Source: Paenibacillus glycanilyticus
GTDB lineage: Bacteria > Bacillota > Bacilli > Paenibacillales > Paenibacillaceae
DNA length: 64,000 nucleotides
Direction of reading: 5' to 3'
Assembly: GCF_023715145.1 (NCBI RefSeq)
Contig: NZ_JAMBNP010000002.1
Span: forward strand, 372,001 to 436,000
Within the stretch, counting starts at the first letter, position 1; every line of letters begins with the position of its first letter. The notes under the pieces are model-generated. The model was given only the letters and a program-made list of their open reading frames with translations, had not been told where the DNA came from and made no database searches. Positions 26,410 through 35,774 of the stretch are shown here, piece by piece. The translations under genes were made by a program, and so were the position numbers.

Positions 26410-28077
26410 ATGAGCGTAAGATCAAAATTCCGGCATTTGCAGCGTTATCGGGAGATTGGGATCGCATTTGTCCGCAACGGCTTTGGGTATATCGCCAAGG
26501 ATTTGGGACTGCCGGAAACGGGAATGCTGCTGCATGGCGGCGAGAGACAAGGCATTCGCAAACGCGGAGTCGGCGAGCGGCTTCGCATGTTTCTGGAGGA
26601 GCTTGGGCCCACCTTCGTTAAGCTTGGCCAAATGGCAAGCATCCGGCCCGACTTGATTCCGGCCGGCATTATCGCGGAGCTGGAGCGGCTGCAGGATCAT
26701 GTCCAGCCTTTCTCCTATTCGGAGGCCGTACATATTATTGAAGATGAACTAGGCTCGCCGCTTGAGCGTTTGTTTGCGGAATTTAGCGAAGAGCCTCTGG
26801 CATCCGCTTCGATCGGGCAGGTGTACCGGGCCAAGCTGCTGGACGGCACATTGGTGGCAGTCAAAGTGCAGCGCCCCAATATCCAGAAGGTTATCGAGAC
26901 CGATCTGGATATTTTGTCGGAGCTTGCCCGCGTGGCAGAGCACCGTCTGGAATGGGCGCGCAACTACCGGCTTCGGGATATGATTGACGAGATTGCAAGG
27001 GCGCTCCGGGCGGAGCTTGATTACGGATTGGAAGCCAGAAGCGCCGAACGGTTTGCCGCTCAGAGCAGCAGGCTTGACGGAGTGATCATTCCGGCTGTTT
27101 ATTGGGAATATACGAGCAAGCTGGTTCTGACGATGGATTACATGGAAGGCATCAAGCTGTCGGATAGCGGTCGCCTCGAGCAAGAGGGCTATGACATTAA
27201 AAAGCTCGCCGAACGCTACGCGAAGGCGATTTTTAACCAGGTGCTGGTCGACGGCTTTTTCCATGGGGACCCGCATCCGGGCAATGTGCTGGCTCTGCCT
27301 GACGGGAACCTGGCTTTTCTTGATTTCGGGATGGTCGGGCGGTTGTCTCCGGATATGAAAAAGCATTTTGCCACCTTCGTGATTGGTTTGCGCAATCAGA
27401 GCACAAGTACCATTATCCGGGCGATTAACGGAATGGGCTTTATTCCGGATGATACGGACAGGAAGGCGCTCCGGGCGGATGTCGATGAGATGAGGGACAA
27501 ATATTACAAGGTTCCGCTCAGCCAGGTGAAAATAGGACAGTCGGTGAACGAGCTGTTCGCACTGGCGTTTCGTCACGGGATACGAATTCCGTCCGAACTG
27601 ACGCTGCTCGGCAAGACGTTCCTTACCATGGAGGGCGTAGTAACGGCGCTTGATCCCGCATTTAGCGTCTTTGACGTAGCTGAACCGTTTGGCCGGAAGC
27701 TGGTCATAGAGAAGCTGGATCCGCGCCGGATTGCGCGCAAATGGGCGGATGATATTCCGGATTATCTGGAGCTGCTGTCGGAGGTTCCGCTTAGTCTGCG
27801 GAGCGTTCTGAATACGATGCGAAAGGGCAGGCTGGGGCTGGATCTGGCGATCCCGGAGTTAAATGCCGTTCTGAAAAAAATGGACCAGATCAGCAACCGG
27901 CTAAGCCTCAGCATTGTGCTGCTGTCGTTCAGCATTATTATGGTCGGCCTCATCATCGGCTCATCGATGGGTCATCAGAATACGGTGCTGTGGAATATAC
28001 CGGCGATTGAGATCGGGTTTGGGATTGCGGCTATTCTTTTTGTGTGGTTGATCGTCGCGATTATTCGGAGCCGATAG
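26410..28077 (+). CDS. ABC1/UbiB-family atypical kinase-like protein
   Basis: This 555-residue membrane-associated protein belongs to the AarF/UbiB/Coq8 family of atypical kinases or ATPases, which support quinone or lipid metabolism. The N-terminal KxGQ motif is at residues 71-74 (KLGQMASIRPD), the Ala-rich nucleotide loop reads SASIGQVYRA, the catalytic segment DPHPGN is near 286, and the metal-binding DFG follows as FLDFGM. Two transmembrane helices end the protein. It is transcribed with the phasin-like gene. Its substrate is unknown. Confidence 0.92.
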   Translation: MSVRSKFRHLQRYREIGIAFVRNGFGYIAKDLGLPETGMLLHGGERQGIRKRGVGERLRMFLEELGPTFVKLGQMASIRPDLIPAGIIAELERLQDHVQPFSYSEAVHIIEDELGSPLERLFAEFSEEPLASASIGQVYRAKLLDGTLVAVKVQRPNIQKVIETDLDILSELARVAEHRLEWARNYRLRDMIDEIARALRAELDYGLEARSAERFAAQSSRLDGVIIPAVYWEYTSKLVLTMDYMEGIKLSDSGRLEQEGYDIKKLAERYAKAIFNQVLVDGFFHGDPHPGNVLALPDGNLAFLDFGMVGRLSPDMKKHFATFVIGLRNQSTSTIIRAINGMGFIPDDTDRKALRADVDEMRDKYYKVPLSQVKIGQSVNELFALAFRHGIRIPSELTLLGKTFLTMEGVVTALDPAFSVFDVAEPFGRKLVIEKLDPRRIARKWADDIPDYLELLSEVPLSLRSVLNTMRKGRLGLDLAIPELNAVLKKMDQISNRLSLSIVLLSFSIIMVGLIIGSSMGHQNTVLWNIPAIEIGFGIAAILFVWLIVAIIRSR

Positions 28078-28130
28078 ATTTATTTGAATGTCGTCGTTTT
28101 TTGAAGCCATTTCATTAATAGCAAATAAAA

Positions 28131-28160
28131 AAGCTGTCCTCCCGCATGGGAAGACAGCTT
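28131..28160 (-). terminator. Terminator of the hydrolase/VOC operon
   Basis: AAGCTGTC and GACAGCTT, with TCCC/GGGA inside, form a stem that on the minus strand is followed by TTTTTTATTT. Confidence 0.85.
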
Positions 28161-28166
28161 GACGTG

Positions 28167-28859
28167 TTAGATAGACAGCTTCTGGCCGGGCTCGAGGAGC
28201 TGGCCTTTTAAGCCTTTTGCCTCCAAAGCCTGAACGAAGGCTTCTGCGTCCTGACGGATAACCGGGAACGAGTTGTAGTGAACGGGGATTGTCAGCTTGG
28301 CGTTAAACCATTCAGCCGCCTGCAGGGCATCTTCGGGACCCATTGTGAAATGGTCGCCAATCGGGATAAGCGCAACGTCGATGTTATGACGGTCGCCGAT
28401 CATTTTCATATCCCCGAACAAAGCGGTATCGCCGGCATGGAGAATGGTTTTGCCATCCACGGTAATAATGTAGCCGGCTGGCATGCCGCCGTAGATAATG
28501 CGCTGCTCTTCCGCAATGGTAATGCCCGAGCTGTGGAAGGCCTGGATCATCTTCGCTTTGGCAAAGCCAAGATCAACCGTACCGCCGATGTTCATGCCAA
28601 TCGTTTCAAGTCCTTTCCAGGACATGTAAGTTGCCAGCTCAACGATAGCGACAACAGGCGCGTTGTTCGCGCGCGCGATAGGCTCCGCATCCAGAATATG
28701 ATCCATGTGGGCATGCGTCAGGAGAACCGAGTTCACTTTAATGTCTTCCGGCTTCGTTACAGCCAGTTCATTCCCGCGGAGGAAAGGGTCGATGACAAGC
28801 GAGTTATCGCCCGAAGTAATTTGGACACAGGAATGCCCGTGAAAAATAATATCAGTCAT
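28167..28859 (-). CDS. UPF0173 metal-dependent hydrolase (YtkL-like)
   Basis: This 230-residue cytosolic protein has the metallo-beta-lactamase fold. The metal ligands are visible as HGHSC near the N-terminus, THAHMDH near residues 48-54, GDTALFGD in the middle and the late His in PVHYNSF. Length and pattern match UPF0173/YtkL, whose substrate is not known. It follows the VOC gene by 12 bases, so the two are co-transcribed. Confidence 0.93.
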   Translation of the reverse strand: MTDIIFHGHSCVQITSGDNSLVIDPFLRGNELAVTKPEDIKVNSVLLTHAHMDHILDAEPIARANNAPVVAIVELATYMSWKGLETIGMNIGGTVDLGFAKAKMIQAFHSSGITIAEEQRIIYGGMPAGYIITVDGKTILHAGDTALFGDMKMIGDRHNIDVALIPIGDHFTMGPEDALQAAEWFNAKLTIPVHYNSFPVIRQDAEAFVQALEAKGLKGQLLEPGQKLSI

Positions 28860-28871
28860 TGCAGCAGCTCC

Positions 28872-29756
28872 TTAACTGTTTTGGTGGACAAGTCTCGTGG
28901 TAAGTTTAATGCGTACGCCGGATGGATCGGTGACGAATGCGGTACCGTCCTGCTGTTCTACGGAAATGCCCGAGGCAAGAAGCCGCTCAAGGGCCGAGGA
29001 TAGCGCTCCGGAATCAGGATAGACAATCGTGAAGTAATCAAGTCCCGTAGATTGAGGGGAAGGAGCGGGAGCTCCGATGCCGGCCCAAACGTTAAGCCCG
29101 ATATGGTGATGATAAGCTCCGGCCGATACGAACAGAGCGCGCATTTGGGCGTAATCCCCGACAATATCGAAGCCAAGCAAGCCGTTGTAAAAGGCTTTTG
29201 ATTCCGGAAGGCCTACCGTATGCAGATGAACATGACCCATGATGGTCTCGGGCGGCAAACCTTTCGTTATATCTTCTTCGCCGGCCTCCTGCAGTAGTCC
29301 TTCCCAATCGATCGGATCCGTGGCCATCACATAATCGCCGTTTGGATCGCGCTTCCATTCGGAGCGTGGTCTGTCGGCATAAATCTCGATTCCGTTATTA
29401 TCCGGATCGGAGATATACAGCGCTTCGCTGACCAGGTGATCGGCTTGTCCGAGCGGAATGCGGTGGGCGATAAGCCGTTTCAGGGCTAGACCCAGCTCTT
29501 TGCGGTTCGGAAGCAGCAGGGCGTAATGGTACAGCCCGGTTGTCCTTCTCCGCTCGGGTGCCGCAATGGCATCCGGTATTTGCTCAAGCAGAACGAGAGC
29601 TGTCTTGCCATCGGCAGTCAATGCGGCAGTCAGGTCGGTCTGCTCCAGAATCCTGAGGCCAACGACCTCGGTGTAGAAGCGGAGAGATTGTGCAAGGCTG
29701 CTGATTTTGAGTTTTACAGCGCCTAGGACGGTATCTGGATGGATGCTTATGGACAT
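28872..29756 (-). CDS. Two-domain VOC-family protein (CatE-like)
   Basis: This 294-residue protein has two vicinal-oxygen-chelate repeats (about 8-135 and 165-290), as in Bacillus CatE-type ring-cleaving dioxygenases and glyoxalase-like proteins. In domain 2 the histidines of GHVHLHT and YHHHIGLN are kept, but the usual acidic ligand after DPxG is replaced (DPSGVRIKL). In domain 1 the first His is replaced by Lys (GAVKLKI) while DPDNNGIEIY keeps the Glu. Metal binding may therefore be altered. It is the first gene of a two-gene operon with a strong promoter at 29795-29823. Confidence 0.85.
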   Translation of the reverse strand: MSISIHPDTVLGAVKLKISSLAQSLRFYTEVVGLRILEQTDLTAALTADGKTALVLLEQIPDAIAAPERRRTTGLYHYALLLPNRKELGLALKRLIAHRIPLGQADHLVSEALYISDPDNNGIEIYADRPRSEWKRDPNGDYVMATDPIDWEGLLQEAGEEDITKGLPPETIMGHVHLHTVGLPESKAFYNGLLGFDIVGDYAQMRALFVSAGAYHHHIGLNVWAGIGAPAPSPQSTGLDYFTIVYPDSGALSSALERLLASGISVEQQDGTAFVTDPSGVRIKLTTRLVHQNS

Positions 29757-29794
29757 GATGAAGCCCTCCTTCTCTTGGTTACTTTTCGTAAATT

Positions 29795-29823
29795 AATATA
29801 GATAATATACTTAGTGTTGTCAA
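29795..29823 (-). promoter_or_regulatory. Strong sigma-A promoter of the VOC operon
   Basis: On the minus strand TTGACA (29823-29818) and TATATT (29800-29795) have a 17-base spacer, about 40 bases before the start codon. Confidence 0.78.
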
Positions 29824-29967
29824 GTTATGGGTTTGTGAAGTCGGGGGCAGGGCGGAGGTGCTTGCAGCCGAAAAGACGAAGATTATGTACCTTTGTTAGT
29901 TTGGAATAATAAAGCGATTACGATACACGATAACGAGATTTGGCGATAGAGCCGGGCAAAAAAATAA

Positions 29968-29988
29968 AGCCCGCGAAGTCCGCGGGCT
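29968..29988 (-). terminator. Terminator of the HAD phosphatase gene
   Basis: AGCCCGCG-GACTT-CGCGGGCT on the minus strand is a perfect 8-bp GC-rich stem followed by TTATTTTTTTG. Confidence 0.88.
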
Positions 29989-29996
29989 CATATCAA

Positions 29997-30773
29997 TTAT
30001 TTAATTAAACCTGCATGGACAAGACCGTTGCGGATTCCGCCGTCGCTCACATGCGTCGTGATGTAATTCGCGAAGGGCTTCAGCTCTTCGTGGGAGTTGC
30101 CCATGGCGATGCCAAGGCCTACGACCTCCAGCATTTCTTTATCGTTCAGACCGTCGCCGAATGCAATGGCTTCTTCCGGCGCGATGTTGAGCAGCTTGAG
30201 CAAAGCTTTGATGCCTTGCGCTTTGGAGCCGTCGTTTGTAAGAACGTCCATCGCCGTATCATGCCAGCGGATAAACCGCAGACCCGGATTCGCCGTTCCG
30301 TATAGATGCTCTTCGTCCGCTGTACAATGCAGGAAGATCTGGTAGACATCTTCCTTCTGCCAGAAGTCCGGATCAAAGCCCGGCTGTGCCACGCGAAGCG
30401 AGGCTACGGAATTAAACACATGCGGATGCGATTCGGTATTGCGGTAGAAGGAATCATGTCCTTCGAATACCAAGGTATGCTTGTTCGTTGCGGCGTGGTT
30501 AACCAAGGCTTCCACGTCTTCGCGAGGTATAGGGCGCCGATAAATGGCCTCACCCTTGTACACGACATACGCGCCGTTCAGGCTGACATAAGAATCAATT
30601 CCAAGCTGCTCGGCAATCGGAGCGAAGAAATACGGCGCTCTGCCCGTAGCGATAACAGCAGGGATACCGCTTGCTTGCAGGTCCCGGATGGCATCAATCG
30701 TATCTTGAGGGATTTGTTTTTCTTCATCCAATAACGTGCCGTCGATGTCAAAGAAAGCAATTTTATAAGGCAT
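29997..30773 (-). CDS. Cof-type HAD phosphatase
   Basis: This 258-residue cytosolic phosphatase is of the HAD-IIB Cof subfamily, which dephosphorylates sugar phosphates, flavin mononucleotide or related metabolites. The nucleophile motif FDIDGTLLD is at residues 7-15, motif 2 is in VIATGRAPY, and the metal motif [10 protein letters not shown] is near residue 205. It is monocistronic and divergent from ppaC. The specific substrate cannot be predicted. Confidence 0.91.
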   Translation of the reverse strand: MPYKIAFFDIDGTLLDEEKQIPQDTIDAIRDLQASGIPAVIATGRAPYFFAPIAEQLGIDSYVSLNGAYVVYKGEAIYRRPIPREDVEALVNHAATNKHTLVFEGHDSFYRNTESHPHVFNSVASLRVAQPGFDPDFWQKEDVYQIFLHCTADEEHLYGTANPGLRFIRWHDTAMDVLTNDGSKAQGIKALLKLLNIAPEEAIAFGDGLNDKEMLEVVGLGIAMGNSHEELKPFANYITTHVSDGGIRNGLVHAGLIK

Positions 30774-30990
30774 AGCTGACCTCTCCCATTCTCCTGTTTA
30801 CGTATCATCTATATATGGACGTACTATACCATCGAATTCCGTCATTAGGCAAGCTTCAAAGGCTGGAAGATGCAACATTTGGGATGTGAACATTTGCATA
30901 AATCGGTGTAAAGAAGTAGGAGTTAAACCCATTTTGCGATATAATCAATGTTGGGTTTTCTATAATTGGGAAATAAGGAGAATGCACATA

Positions 30991-31920
30991 ATGGAAAAAA
31001 CATTGATCTTCGGGCACAAAAATCCGGATACAGACACAATCTGCTCTGCGATTGCCTACGCGGAATTGAAAGCAAAACTTGGTTTTGACGTTGAAGCGGT
31101 ACGCCTTGGCGACGTTAACGGCGAAACGCAATATGCACTGGACTACTTCAAGACGGAAGCTCCTCGTTTTGTCGAGTCGGTCGCTGGCGAAGTAAACAAC
31201 GTCATCCTGGTCGACCATAACGAGCGCCAGCAGAGCGTTTCCGATATTGATCAAGTACGAGTTGTTGAAGTTATCGATCACCACCGCATCGCTAACTTTG
31301 AGACAGCAGGTCCTTTGTACTTCCGCGCTGAGCCTGTAGGCTGCACGACGACAATCTTGAACAAGCTGTACAAGGAAAACGGCGTAGCGATCCGCAAGGA
31401 AATCGCCGGCCTTATGCTCTCCGCCATTATCTCTGACTCCCTTCTGTTCAAATCGCCGACTTGCACGGAGCAAGACGTGGCAGCAGCTCGCGAGCTGGCT
31501 GAGATCGCTGGCGTGGACGCAGACGTTTACGGTCTGGAAATGCTGAAAGCCGGCGCGGATCTTCGCGACAAAACAATCGAGCAGCTCCTGTCCCTTGACG
31601 CGAAAGAATTCGCGATGGGCAGCGCAAAAGTGGAAATCGCTCAAGTCAATGCGGTTGATACAAACGATGTTCTCGTTCGCCAAGCTGATTTGGAAGCAGC
31701 TATCAACGAAACGATCGCGAAAAAAGGTCTGGACCTGTTCGTGCTTGTTGTAACGGACATCCTGAACAGCGACTCGATCGCGCTCTCGCTCGGTGCTAAA
31801 GCTAACGCTGTTGAGCAAGCTTACAATGTAACGTTGGAGAACAATAAAGCGCTTCTCAAAGGCGTAGTATCGCGTAAATCGCAGATCGTTCCGGTTCTAA
31901 CCGAAACATTGAGCAAGTAA
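30991..31920 (+). CDS. ppaC: Manganese-dependent inorganic pyrophosphatase
   Basis: This family II (DHH) pyrophosphatase hydrolyses PPi to drive biosynthesis. The 309-residue length equals that of Bacillus PpaC. Motifs visible are [10 protein letters not shown] near residues 8-17, LVDHNERQQ and VIDHHRI, and the C-terminal DHHA2 SRKSQIVP segment. ATG 30991 follows AAGGAG, and TATAAT lies at 30961. The last 20 bases of the gene, including its TAA, are the first unit of a 44-base tandem repeat that runs on downstream. Confidence 0.95.
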   Translation: MEKTLIFGHKNPDTDTICSAIAYAELKAKLGFDVEAVRLGDVNGETQYALDYFKTEAPRFVESVAGEVNNVILVDHNERQQSVSDIDQVRVVEVIDHHRIANFETAGPLYFRAEPVGCTTTILNKLYKENGVAIRKEIAGLMLSAIISDSLLFKSPTCTEQDVAAARELAEIAGVDADVYGLEMLKAGADLRDKTIEQLLSLDAKEFAMGSAKVEIAQVNAVDTNDVLVRQADLEAAINETIAKKGLDLFVLVVTDILNSDSIALSLGAKANAVEQAYNVTLENNKALLKGVVSRKSQIVPVLTETLSK

Positions 31921-32100
31921 CATAGCGAAAGGTTTCTGGTTAAACCGAAACATTGAGCAAGTAACATAGCGAAAGGTTTCTGGTTAAACCGAAACTTTGA
32001 GCAAGTAGCATAGCGAAAGGTTTCTGGTTAAACCGAAACATTGAGCAAATAACATAGCGAAAGGTTTCTGGTTCTAACCGAAACGCGGAGTAAGTAATAC
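31899..32100. repeat. 44-bp tandem repeat growing from the 3' end of ppaC
   Basis: The unit starts with the last ppaC codons (CCGAAACATTGAGCAAGTAA) and continues CATAGCGAAAGGTTTCTGGTT. Copies start at 31901, 31945, 31989, 32033 and 32078, the last being partial and diverged. Each junction contains a small dyad, GTTTC-T-GGTT / AACC-GAAAC. Only single-base changes separate the first four copies, which suggests recent expansion. The repeats lie between the ppaC stop codon and its terminator, so they would be transcribed into the 3' untranslated region. Confidence 0.93.
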
Positions 32101-32115
32101 GCTATATAATAGAAG

Positions 32116-32149
32116 AAAGAGGTTGCCCCCGGTGGACAACCTCTTTTTT
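32116..32149 (+). terminator. Terminator after ppaC and its repeat tail
   Basis: AAAGAGGTTG pairs with CAACCTCTTT and is followed by TTT. It can also serve the convergent GNAT gene. Confidence 0.87.
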
Positions 32150-32164
32150 CTTCCCATCATCCGC

Positions 32165-32668
32165 TTATTTCAACCGAAGCACCATATCCTCTTCATCCCA
32201 GTATTGATCCCCGGATTTCATAGCATTCCGCTCAATGCCGAATACTTCGAACCCGCAGCCGGCGTAGAGGGCTTTGGCGGCCGTATTATCCGAAATGACG
32301 GTCAGATTAATCTGCTCGAGCCCCTCTAGCCGGGAAGCCTTTCTTACCAGCTCCTTAATGAGCTGTTTGCCTATTCCAAGGCCGCGTGCCTCTGGCGCAA
32401 CGTACATCGCATAGATATTCCCTTTGTGAAAAATCTTCGGCTTATATTCTCTGACGAAAGTAACCATTCCTGCAAGCTTGTTATTGTAAAAAGCGCCTAA
32501 TGTAAATCGTCCATCCTCCGGCCTGAGCTGTTCCCGGATTTCTTCGATAGGTCTTGCTGCTTGGATCTCATAAGTGGTGAGATAAGCTTCGGGACTGTCG
32601 AGTAAGGATTGCAGCCGCAGCTCATGGCATGTTTCCGCATCATTTTCGTTCAAGACTCTGATTTCCAA
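32165..32668 (-). CDS. GNAT-family N-acetyltransferase
   Basis: This 167-residue protein shows the GNAT acetyl-CoA loop RGLGIGKQL near residue 95, preceded by the beta-4 segment IYAMYVAPEA, and the C-terminal ALYAGCGFEVFG motif. It starts with MEIRVLNENDAE behind GGAGGGGTTCCCTT. The acceptor substrate is unknown. It is a single leftward gene next to the NlpC/P60 gene. Confidence 0.88.
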   Translation of the reverse strand: MEIRVLNENDAETCHELRLQSLLDSPEAYLTTYEIQAARPIEEIREQLRPEDGRFTLGAFYNNKLAGMVTFVREYKPKIFHKGNIYAMYVAPEARGLGIGKQLIKELVRKASRLEGLEQINLTVISDNTAAKALYAGCGFEVFGIERNAMKSGDQYWDEEDMVLRLK

Positions 32669-32743
32669 GGGAACCCCTCCAATAATTATAGCTAATCATG
32701 AATGATTCCATACGGGGAGCAGGTAATCCTGTGTTCCAATAAA

Positions 32744-32776
32744 AAAATGGATGAGCTTACATCGCTCAACCATTTT
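32744..32776 (-). terminator. Terminator of the NlpC/P60 gene
   Basis: AAAATGG...GAGC and GCTC...CCATTTT form a stem; on the minus strand it continues into TTTTTTTATT. Confidence 0.83.
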
Positions 32777-32788
32777 ATAATAGAAAAT

Positions 32789-33274
32789 TTAGTTTACTAC
32801 GCGGCGCGCAGTAACATATTTATTTGCCCAGTAGGAGTTGTTCATGTCAGTTACCGTAATGCCTTGGCTTGTGGAGCTATGAAGGATCTTTTTCGAGCCG
32901 GCGTAAATCGCCACGTGGCTGATGCTGATGCCGTTTGTCTTGAAGAAGACAAGATCGCCTGTGCTCAGCTCCGTCTTTGGAACTTTTTTACCTACTTTTG
33001 CTTGCTCAGCTGCTGTGCGAGGAAGGTTAACGTCGAGACCGGCAAACATGAATTTCGTGAAGGACGAGCAGTCAAAAGCATATGTAATGCCGACTGGAGC
33101 ACCGTATTTGTAAGGTACGCCTAAGTAGTTTTTGCCTTCGCTGATCAAGGCCAGCGTTTTTTCAGTTGCAGCATTTGCGTGATTGGCTGCTGTTGCAAGA
33201 GTGAACGCCGAAGCGGCGATCGTAGCAAGCAAACTCATGGTCATCATTTTCTTAAGGGATTTAAGTGTTTTCAT
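32789..33274 (-). CDS. Secreted NlpC/P60 cell-wall endopeptidase
   Basis: This small (161-residue) secreted enzyme would cut gamma-D-Glu to diamino-acid bonds in peptidoglycan peptides. A signal peptide runs to about residue 33 (ATAANHANA). The catalytic Cys lies in YAFDCSSFTKF, the first His in SISHVAIYAG and the second in KKILHSSTSQ. ATG 33274 was chosen because AAAGGA lies 11 bases before it, and the longer reading breaks the signal peptide. No SH3 or LysM targeting domain is present, so it is a minimal catalytic form. Confidence 0.92.
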   Translation of the reverse strand: MKTLKSLKKMMTMSLLATIAASAFTLATAANHANAATEKTLALISEGKNYLGVPYKYGAPVGITYAFDCSSFTKFMFAGLDVNLPRTAAEQAKVGKKVPKTELSTGDLVFFKTNGISISHVAIYAGSKKILHSSTSQGITVTDMNNSYWANKYVTARRVVN

Positions 33275-33468
33275 GGTTGTATGGTTCCTTTCGCTTCTAA
33301 AATTCATCCGAATATAGATTCCATCTTGACTGGGATTACTATACCACATCCGAAACAGCATAAATTTTGCCAATTAGAGAGAAAGATCAATGAATTGTAA
33401 AGAAAGACACCTTTATGAGAATTAAATGAGAATCTGTTTAGAAACCTTCTCATGACAGTCTCATCATA

Positions 33469-33498
33469 TTGACGGCTGATGGATCAGTGCCATATAAT
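33469..33498 (+). promoter_or_regulatory. Promoter of the MarR-ABC exporter operon
   Basis: TTGACG at 33469 and TATAAT at 33493 have an 18-base spacer. The MarR start codon is about 68 bases downstream. Confidence 0.78.
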
Positions 33499-33525
33499 TA
33501 GGTAGCCTATTATTATTAGTCCTAA
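33499..33525 (+). promoter_or_regulatory. Putative MarR operator
   Basis: Two small dyads, TAGG-TAG-CCTA (33499-33509) and TTAG-TC-CTAA (33516-33525), lie immediately after the -10 box, where a repressor would block initiation. Assignment to the MarR protein is inferred. Confidence 0.45.
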
Positions 33526-33566
33526 AATAATTGGTTGCTTACATATTTAAAGGATGAGGTGATCAA

Positions 33567-34043
33567 ATGGCCGGCGGTGAAGAAGAGACCGCAGCGCGGA
33601 AACTGATTGAAGTGTTTATGCTGTTCAACAAGATGAACTGGAACCATCAGCCGCTGGATCTCAAACAGAAGCATAGCGAGCTTCGGCTGCTTGTTGTAAT
33701 CAAACGTATGGGCAAAGGGGAAGAAGAAGGAATCAAGGTATCGGATTTAAGCAAGTTTCTGCGCGTAACCTCACCAACCGTCACGCAGCTGCTTAACCGG
33801 CTGGAAGAGATGGGGCTTGTTGTTCGCAAGGAGGACCCGAAAGATAGAAGAGCGGTCCGCGTATTTCTAACCGAAGAAGGCGACTTAACCGCCAAAAAGG
33901 CATTAAAGGGTTTTCTAGATCGGATGAACGGTTTGATTGATTACTTGGGCGAGGATGACACGGAGCAATTGATCCGCCTGCTCAAGAAGACCACGACGTA
34001 TTTCGAACAAATGAATCTGAACGATTCAGGTGGAGATGATTAA
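33567..34043 (+). CDS. MarR-family transcriptional regulator
   Basis: This 158-residue winged-helix protein shows the MarR DNA-binding region with VSDLSKFLRVTSPTVTQLLN and the wing Asp-Arg motif EDPKDRRAVRVFLTEEG. It starts at ATG 33567 behind a GGATGAGGTGA site and lies 3 bases before the first exporter gene, so it is the first gene of a three-gene operon. It most likely represses this operon and responds to a compound pumped by the ABC pair; the ligand is unknown. Confidence 0.92.
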   Translation: MAGGEEETAARKLIEVFMLFNKMNWNHQPLDLKQKHSELRLLVVIKRMGKGEEEGIKVSDLSKFLRVTSPTVTQLLNRLEEMGLVVRKEDPKDRRAVRVFLTEEGDLTAKKALKGFLDRMNGLIDYLGEDDTEQLIRLLKKTTTYFEQMNLNDSGGDD

Positions 34044-34046
34044 TTC

Positions 34047-35774
34047 ATGTTGAAATTGTTCCGCTATTTGAAGCCATTTCGGCTCTTAGTAGTTGGGGTA
34101 TTAGTATTCGTCTTCCTGCAGACGTTGTCGGACTTATATTTGCCGACTTTGATGGCGGATATCGTAGACAAGGGCGTTTCGGTAGGCGATAAATCTTACA
34201 TTTGGAAAATTGGCGGCTTCATGCTGCTTGTTGCGGCAGGGGGCGGAATTTGCTCCGTGCTGGCGAGTTATTTCTCGGCTAAATCGGCAATGGGGTTTGG
34301 ACGGGATGTCCGCACCAAAGTGTTCGGACATGTGGAGGATTTCTCCCTGCAGGAGTTCGATAAGATCGGCACGGCTTCGCTAATTACCCGGACTACCAAT
34401 GATATTACGCAAGTTCAGCAAGTGCTGATTATGATCTTGCGCATGATGATTACCGCGCCAATGATGTGCATCGGCGGTATTATTATGGCGATTTCCAAGG
34501 ATGCGAAGCTGTCTCTTGTCTTCGTTGTCGTGATCCCGGTGCTCGCGGGAGCCATCTTCCTGGTAGTCCGCAAAGGGATTCCGCTGTTTAAGGCGATGCA
34601 AGTGAAGATTGATAAGCTGAACCTGGTTCTGCGCGAAGGGTTGACGGGTATTCGCGTTATTCGTTCTTTTGACCGGATCAGCCATGAGAACAAGAAGTTT
34701 GATGCGGCAAACACGGATCTGACGGATACAGCGGTACGCGTCAATAAAATTATGGCGGTTCTTATGCCGCTTATGATGCTCATTATGAACATTTCGACCA
34801 TCGTGATCATCGCAATCGGCGGCATGCGAATGGATCATGGCAACATGGAGATTGGTTCTCTGATGGCTTTTATCCAATACGGCATGCAAATTATGTTCTC
34901 GCTCTTGATGATGTCGATGATGCTTATTATGATTCCGCGCGCCCAGGCATCGGCCGTACGGATTAATGAAGTGCTTGAGATGATCCCTACGCTGACGGAC
35001 AAAGATTCGACGAAGAAAAACAGCGGCAAAGAAGGTTATGTGGAGTTTAAAGGCGTTACGTTCAGCTATCCCGGTGCCGAGCAGCCTGCATTATCAGATA
35101 TTTCGTTCCAGGCGGGACCTGGTGAGATTACAGCCATTATTGGCGGTACCGGAGCGGGCAAATCTACGCTGGTGAGCTTGATTCCCCGTTTCTATGATGT
35201 GGATTCCGGTCAGATCTTTATTGACGGCATGGACGTAAGAGACATGTCCCAAGAGGATCTCCGTCATAAGATCGGCTTTGTTCCTCAGAAGGCCGTATTG
35301 TTCACGGGAACGGTGGCGGAAAATATCCGTTACGGCCGGGAGGAAGCGACGGATGAGGAAGTGACTCATGCCGCGGCGATTGCGCAGGCTTCCGAGTTTA
35401 TCGGCAAGATGGAGCAAGGCTACGATTCGATGATTGCGCAGGGCGGAAATAACGTATCCGGCGGTCAGAAGCAGCGCTTGTCCATTGCCCGCGCTTTGGT
35501 CAGAAGACCGGAAGTGTACGTGTTTGACGACAGCTTCTCGGCGCTGGACTTCAAGACGGATGCGAAGCTGCGCGCGGCTCTGAAGTCTGAAGTCGGCAAT
35601 GCGACGGTTATGCTGGTTGCGCAACGCGTAAGCACCGTTATGGATGCCGACCGGATTGTCGTTCTGGATGAAGGACGCATAGCCGGAATCGGCAACCATA
35701 AAGAGCTTATGCAAACTTGCGATGTCTACAAGGAAATTGTATCGTCGCAGCTGTCTGAGGAGGAGATCGCATGA
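34047..35774 (+). CDS. ABC exporter half-transporter, degenerate-site subunit
   Basis: This 575-residue protein has a six-helix membrane domain (about 1-310) fused to an ATPase domain (about 335-575). It has Walker A (GGTGAGKS) and a canonical signature VSGGQ, but Walker B reads VFDDSFSALD: the catalytic Glu is replaced by Asp. Together with the next gene it would form a heterodimeric exporter with one inactive and one active ATP site, as in BmrCD or TM287/288. The gene overlaps the next by four bases. Multidrug or peptide export is inferred from family and MarR control. Confidence 0.93.
   Translation: MLKLFRYLKPFRLLVVGVLVFVFLQTLSDLYLPTLMADIVDKGVSVGDKSYIWKIGGFMLLVAAGGGICSVLASYFSAKSAMGFGRDVRTKVFGHVEDFSLQEFDKIGTASLITRTTNDITQVQQVLIMILRMMITAPMMCIGGIIMAISKDAKLSLVFVVVIPVLAGAIFLVVRKGIPLFKAMQVKIDKLNLVLREGLTGIRVIRSFDRISHENKKFDAANTDLTDTAVRVNKIMAVLMPLMMLIMNISTIVIIAIGGMRMDHGNMEIGSLMAFIQYGMQIMFSLLMMSMMLIMIPRAQASAVRINEVLEMIPTLTDKDSTKKNSGKEGYVEFKGVTFSYPGAEQPALSDISFQAGPGEITAIIGGTGAGKSTLVSLIPRFYDVDSGQIFIDGMDVRDMSQEDLRHKIGFVPQKAVLFTGTVAENIRYGREEATDEEVTHAAAIAQASEFIGKMEQGYDSMIAQGGNNVSGGQKQRLSIARALVRRPEVYVFDDSFSALDFKTDAKLRAALKSEVGNATVMLVAQRVSTVMDADRIVVLDEGRIAGIGNHKELMQTCDVYKEIVSSQLSEEEIA

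Noticed and set aside
31899..32100. The ppaC tail repeats as a CRISPR array
   Set aside because: The copies are contiguous with no unique spacers, and the unit contains coding sequence.
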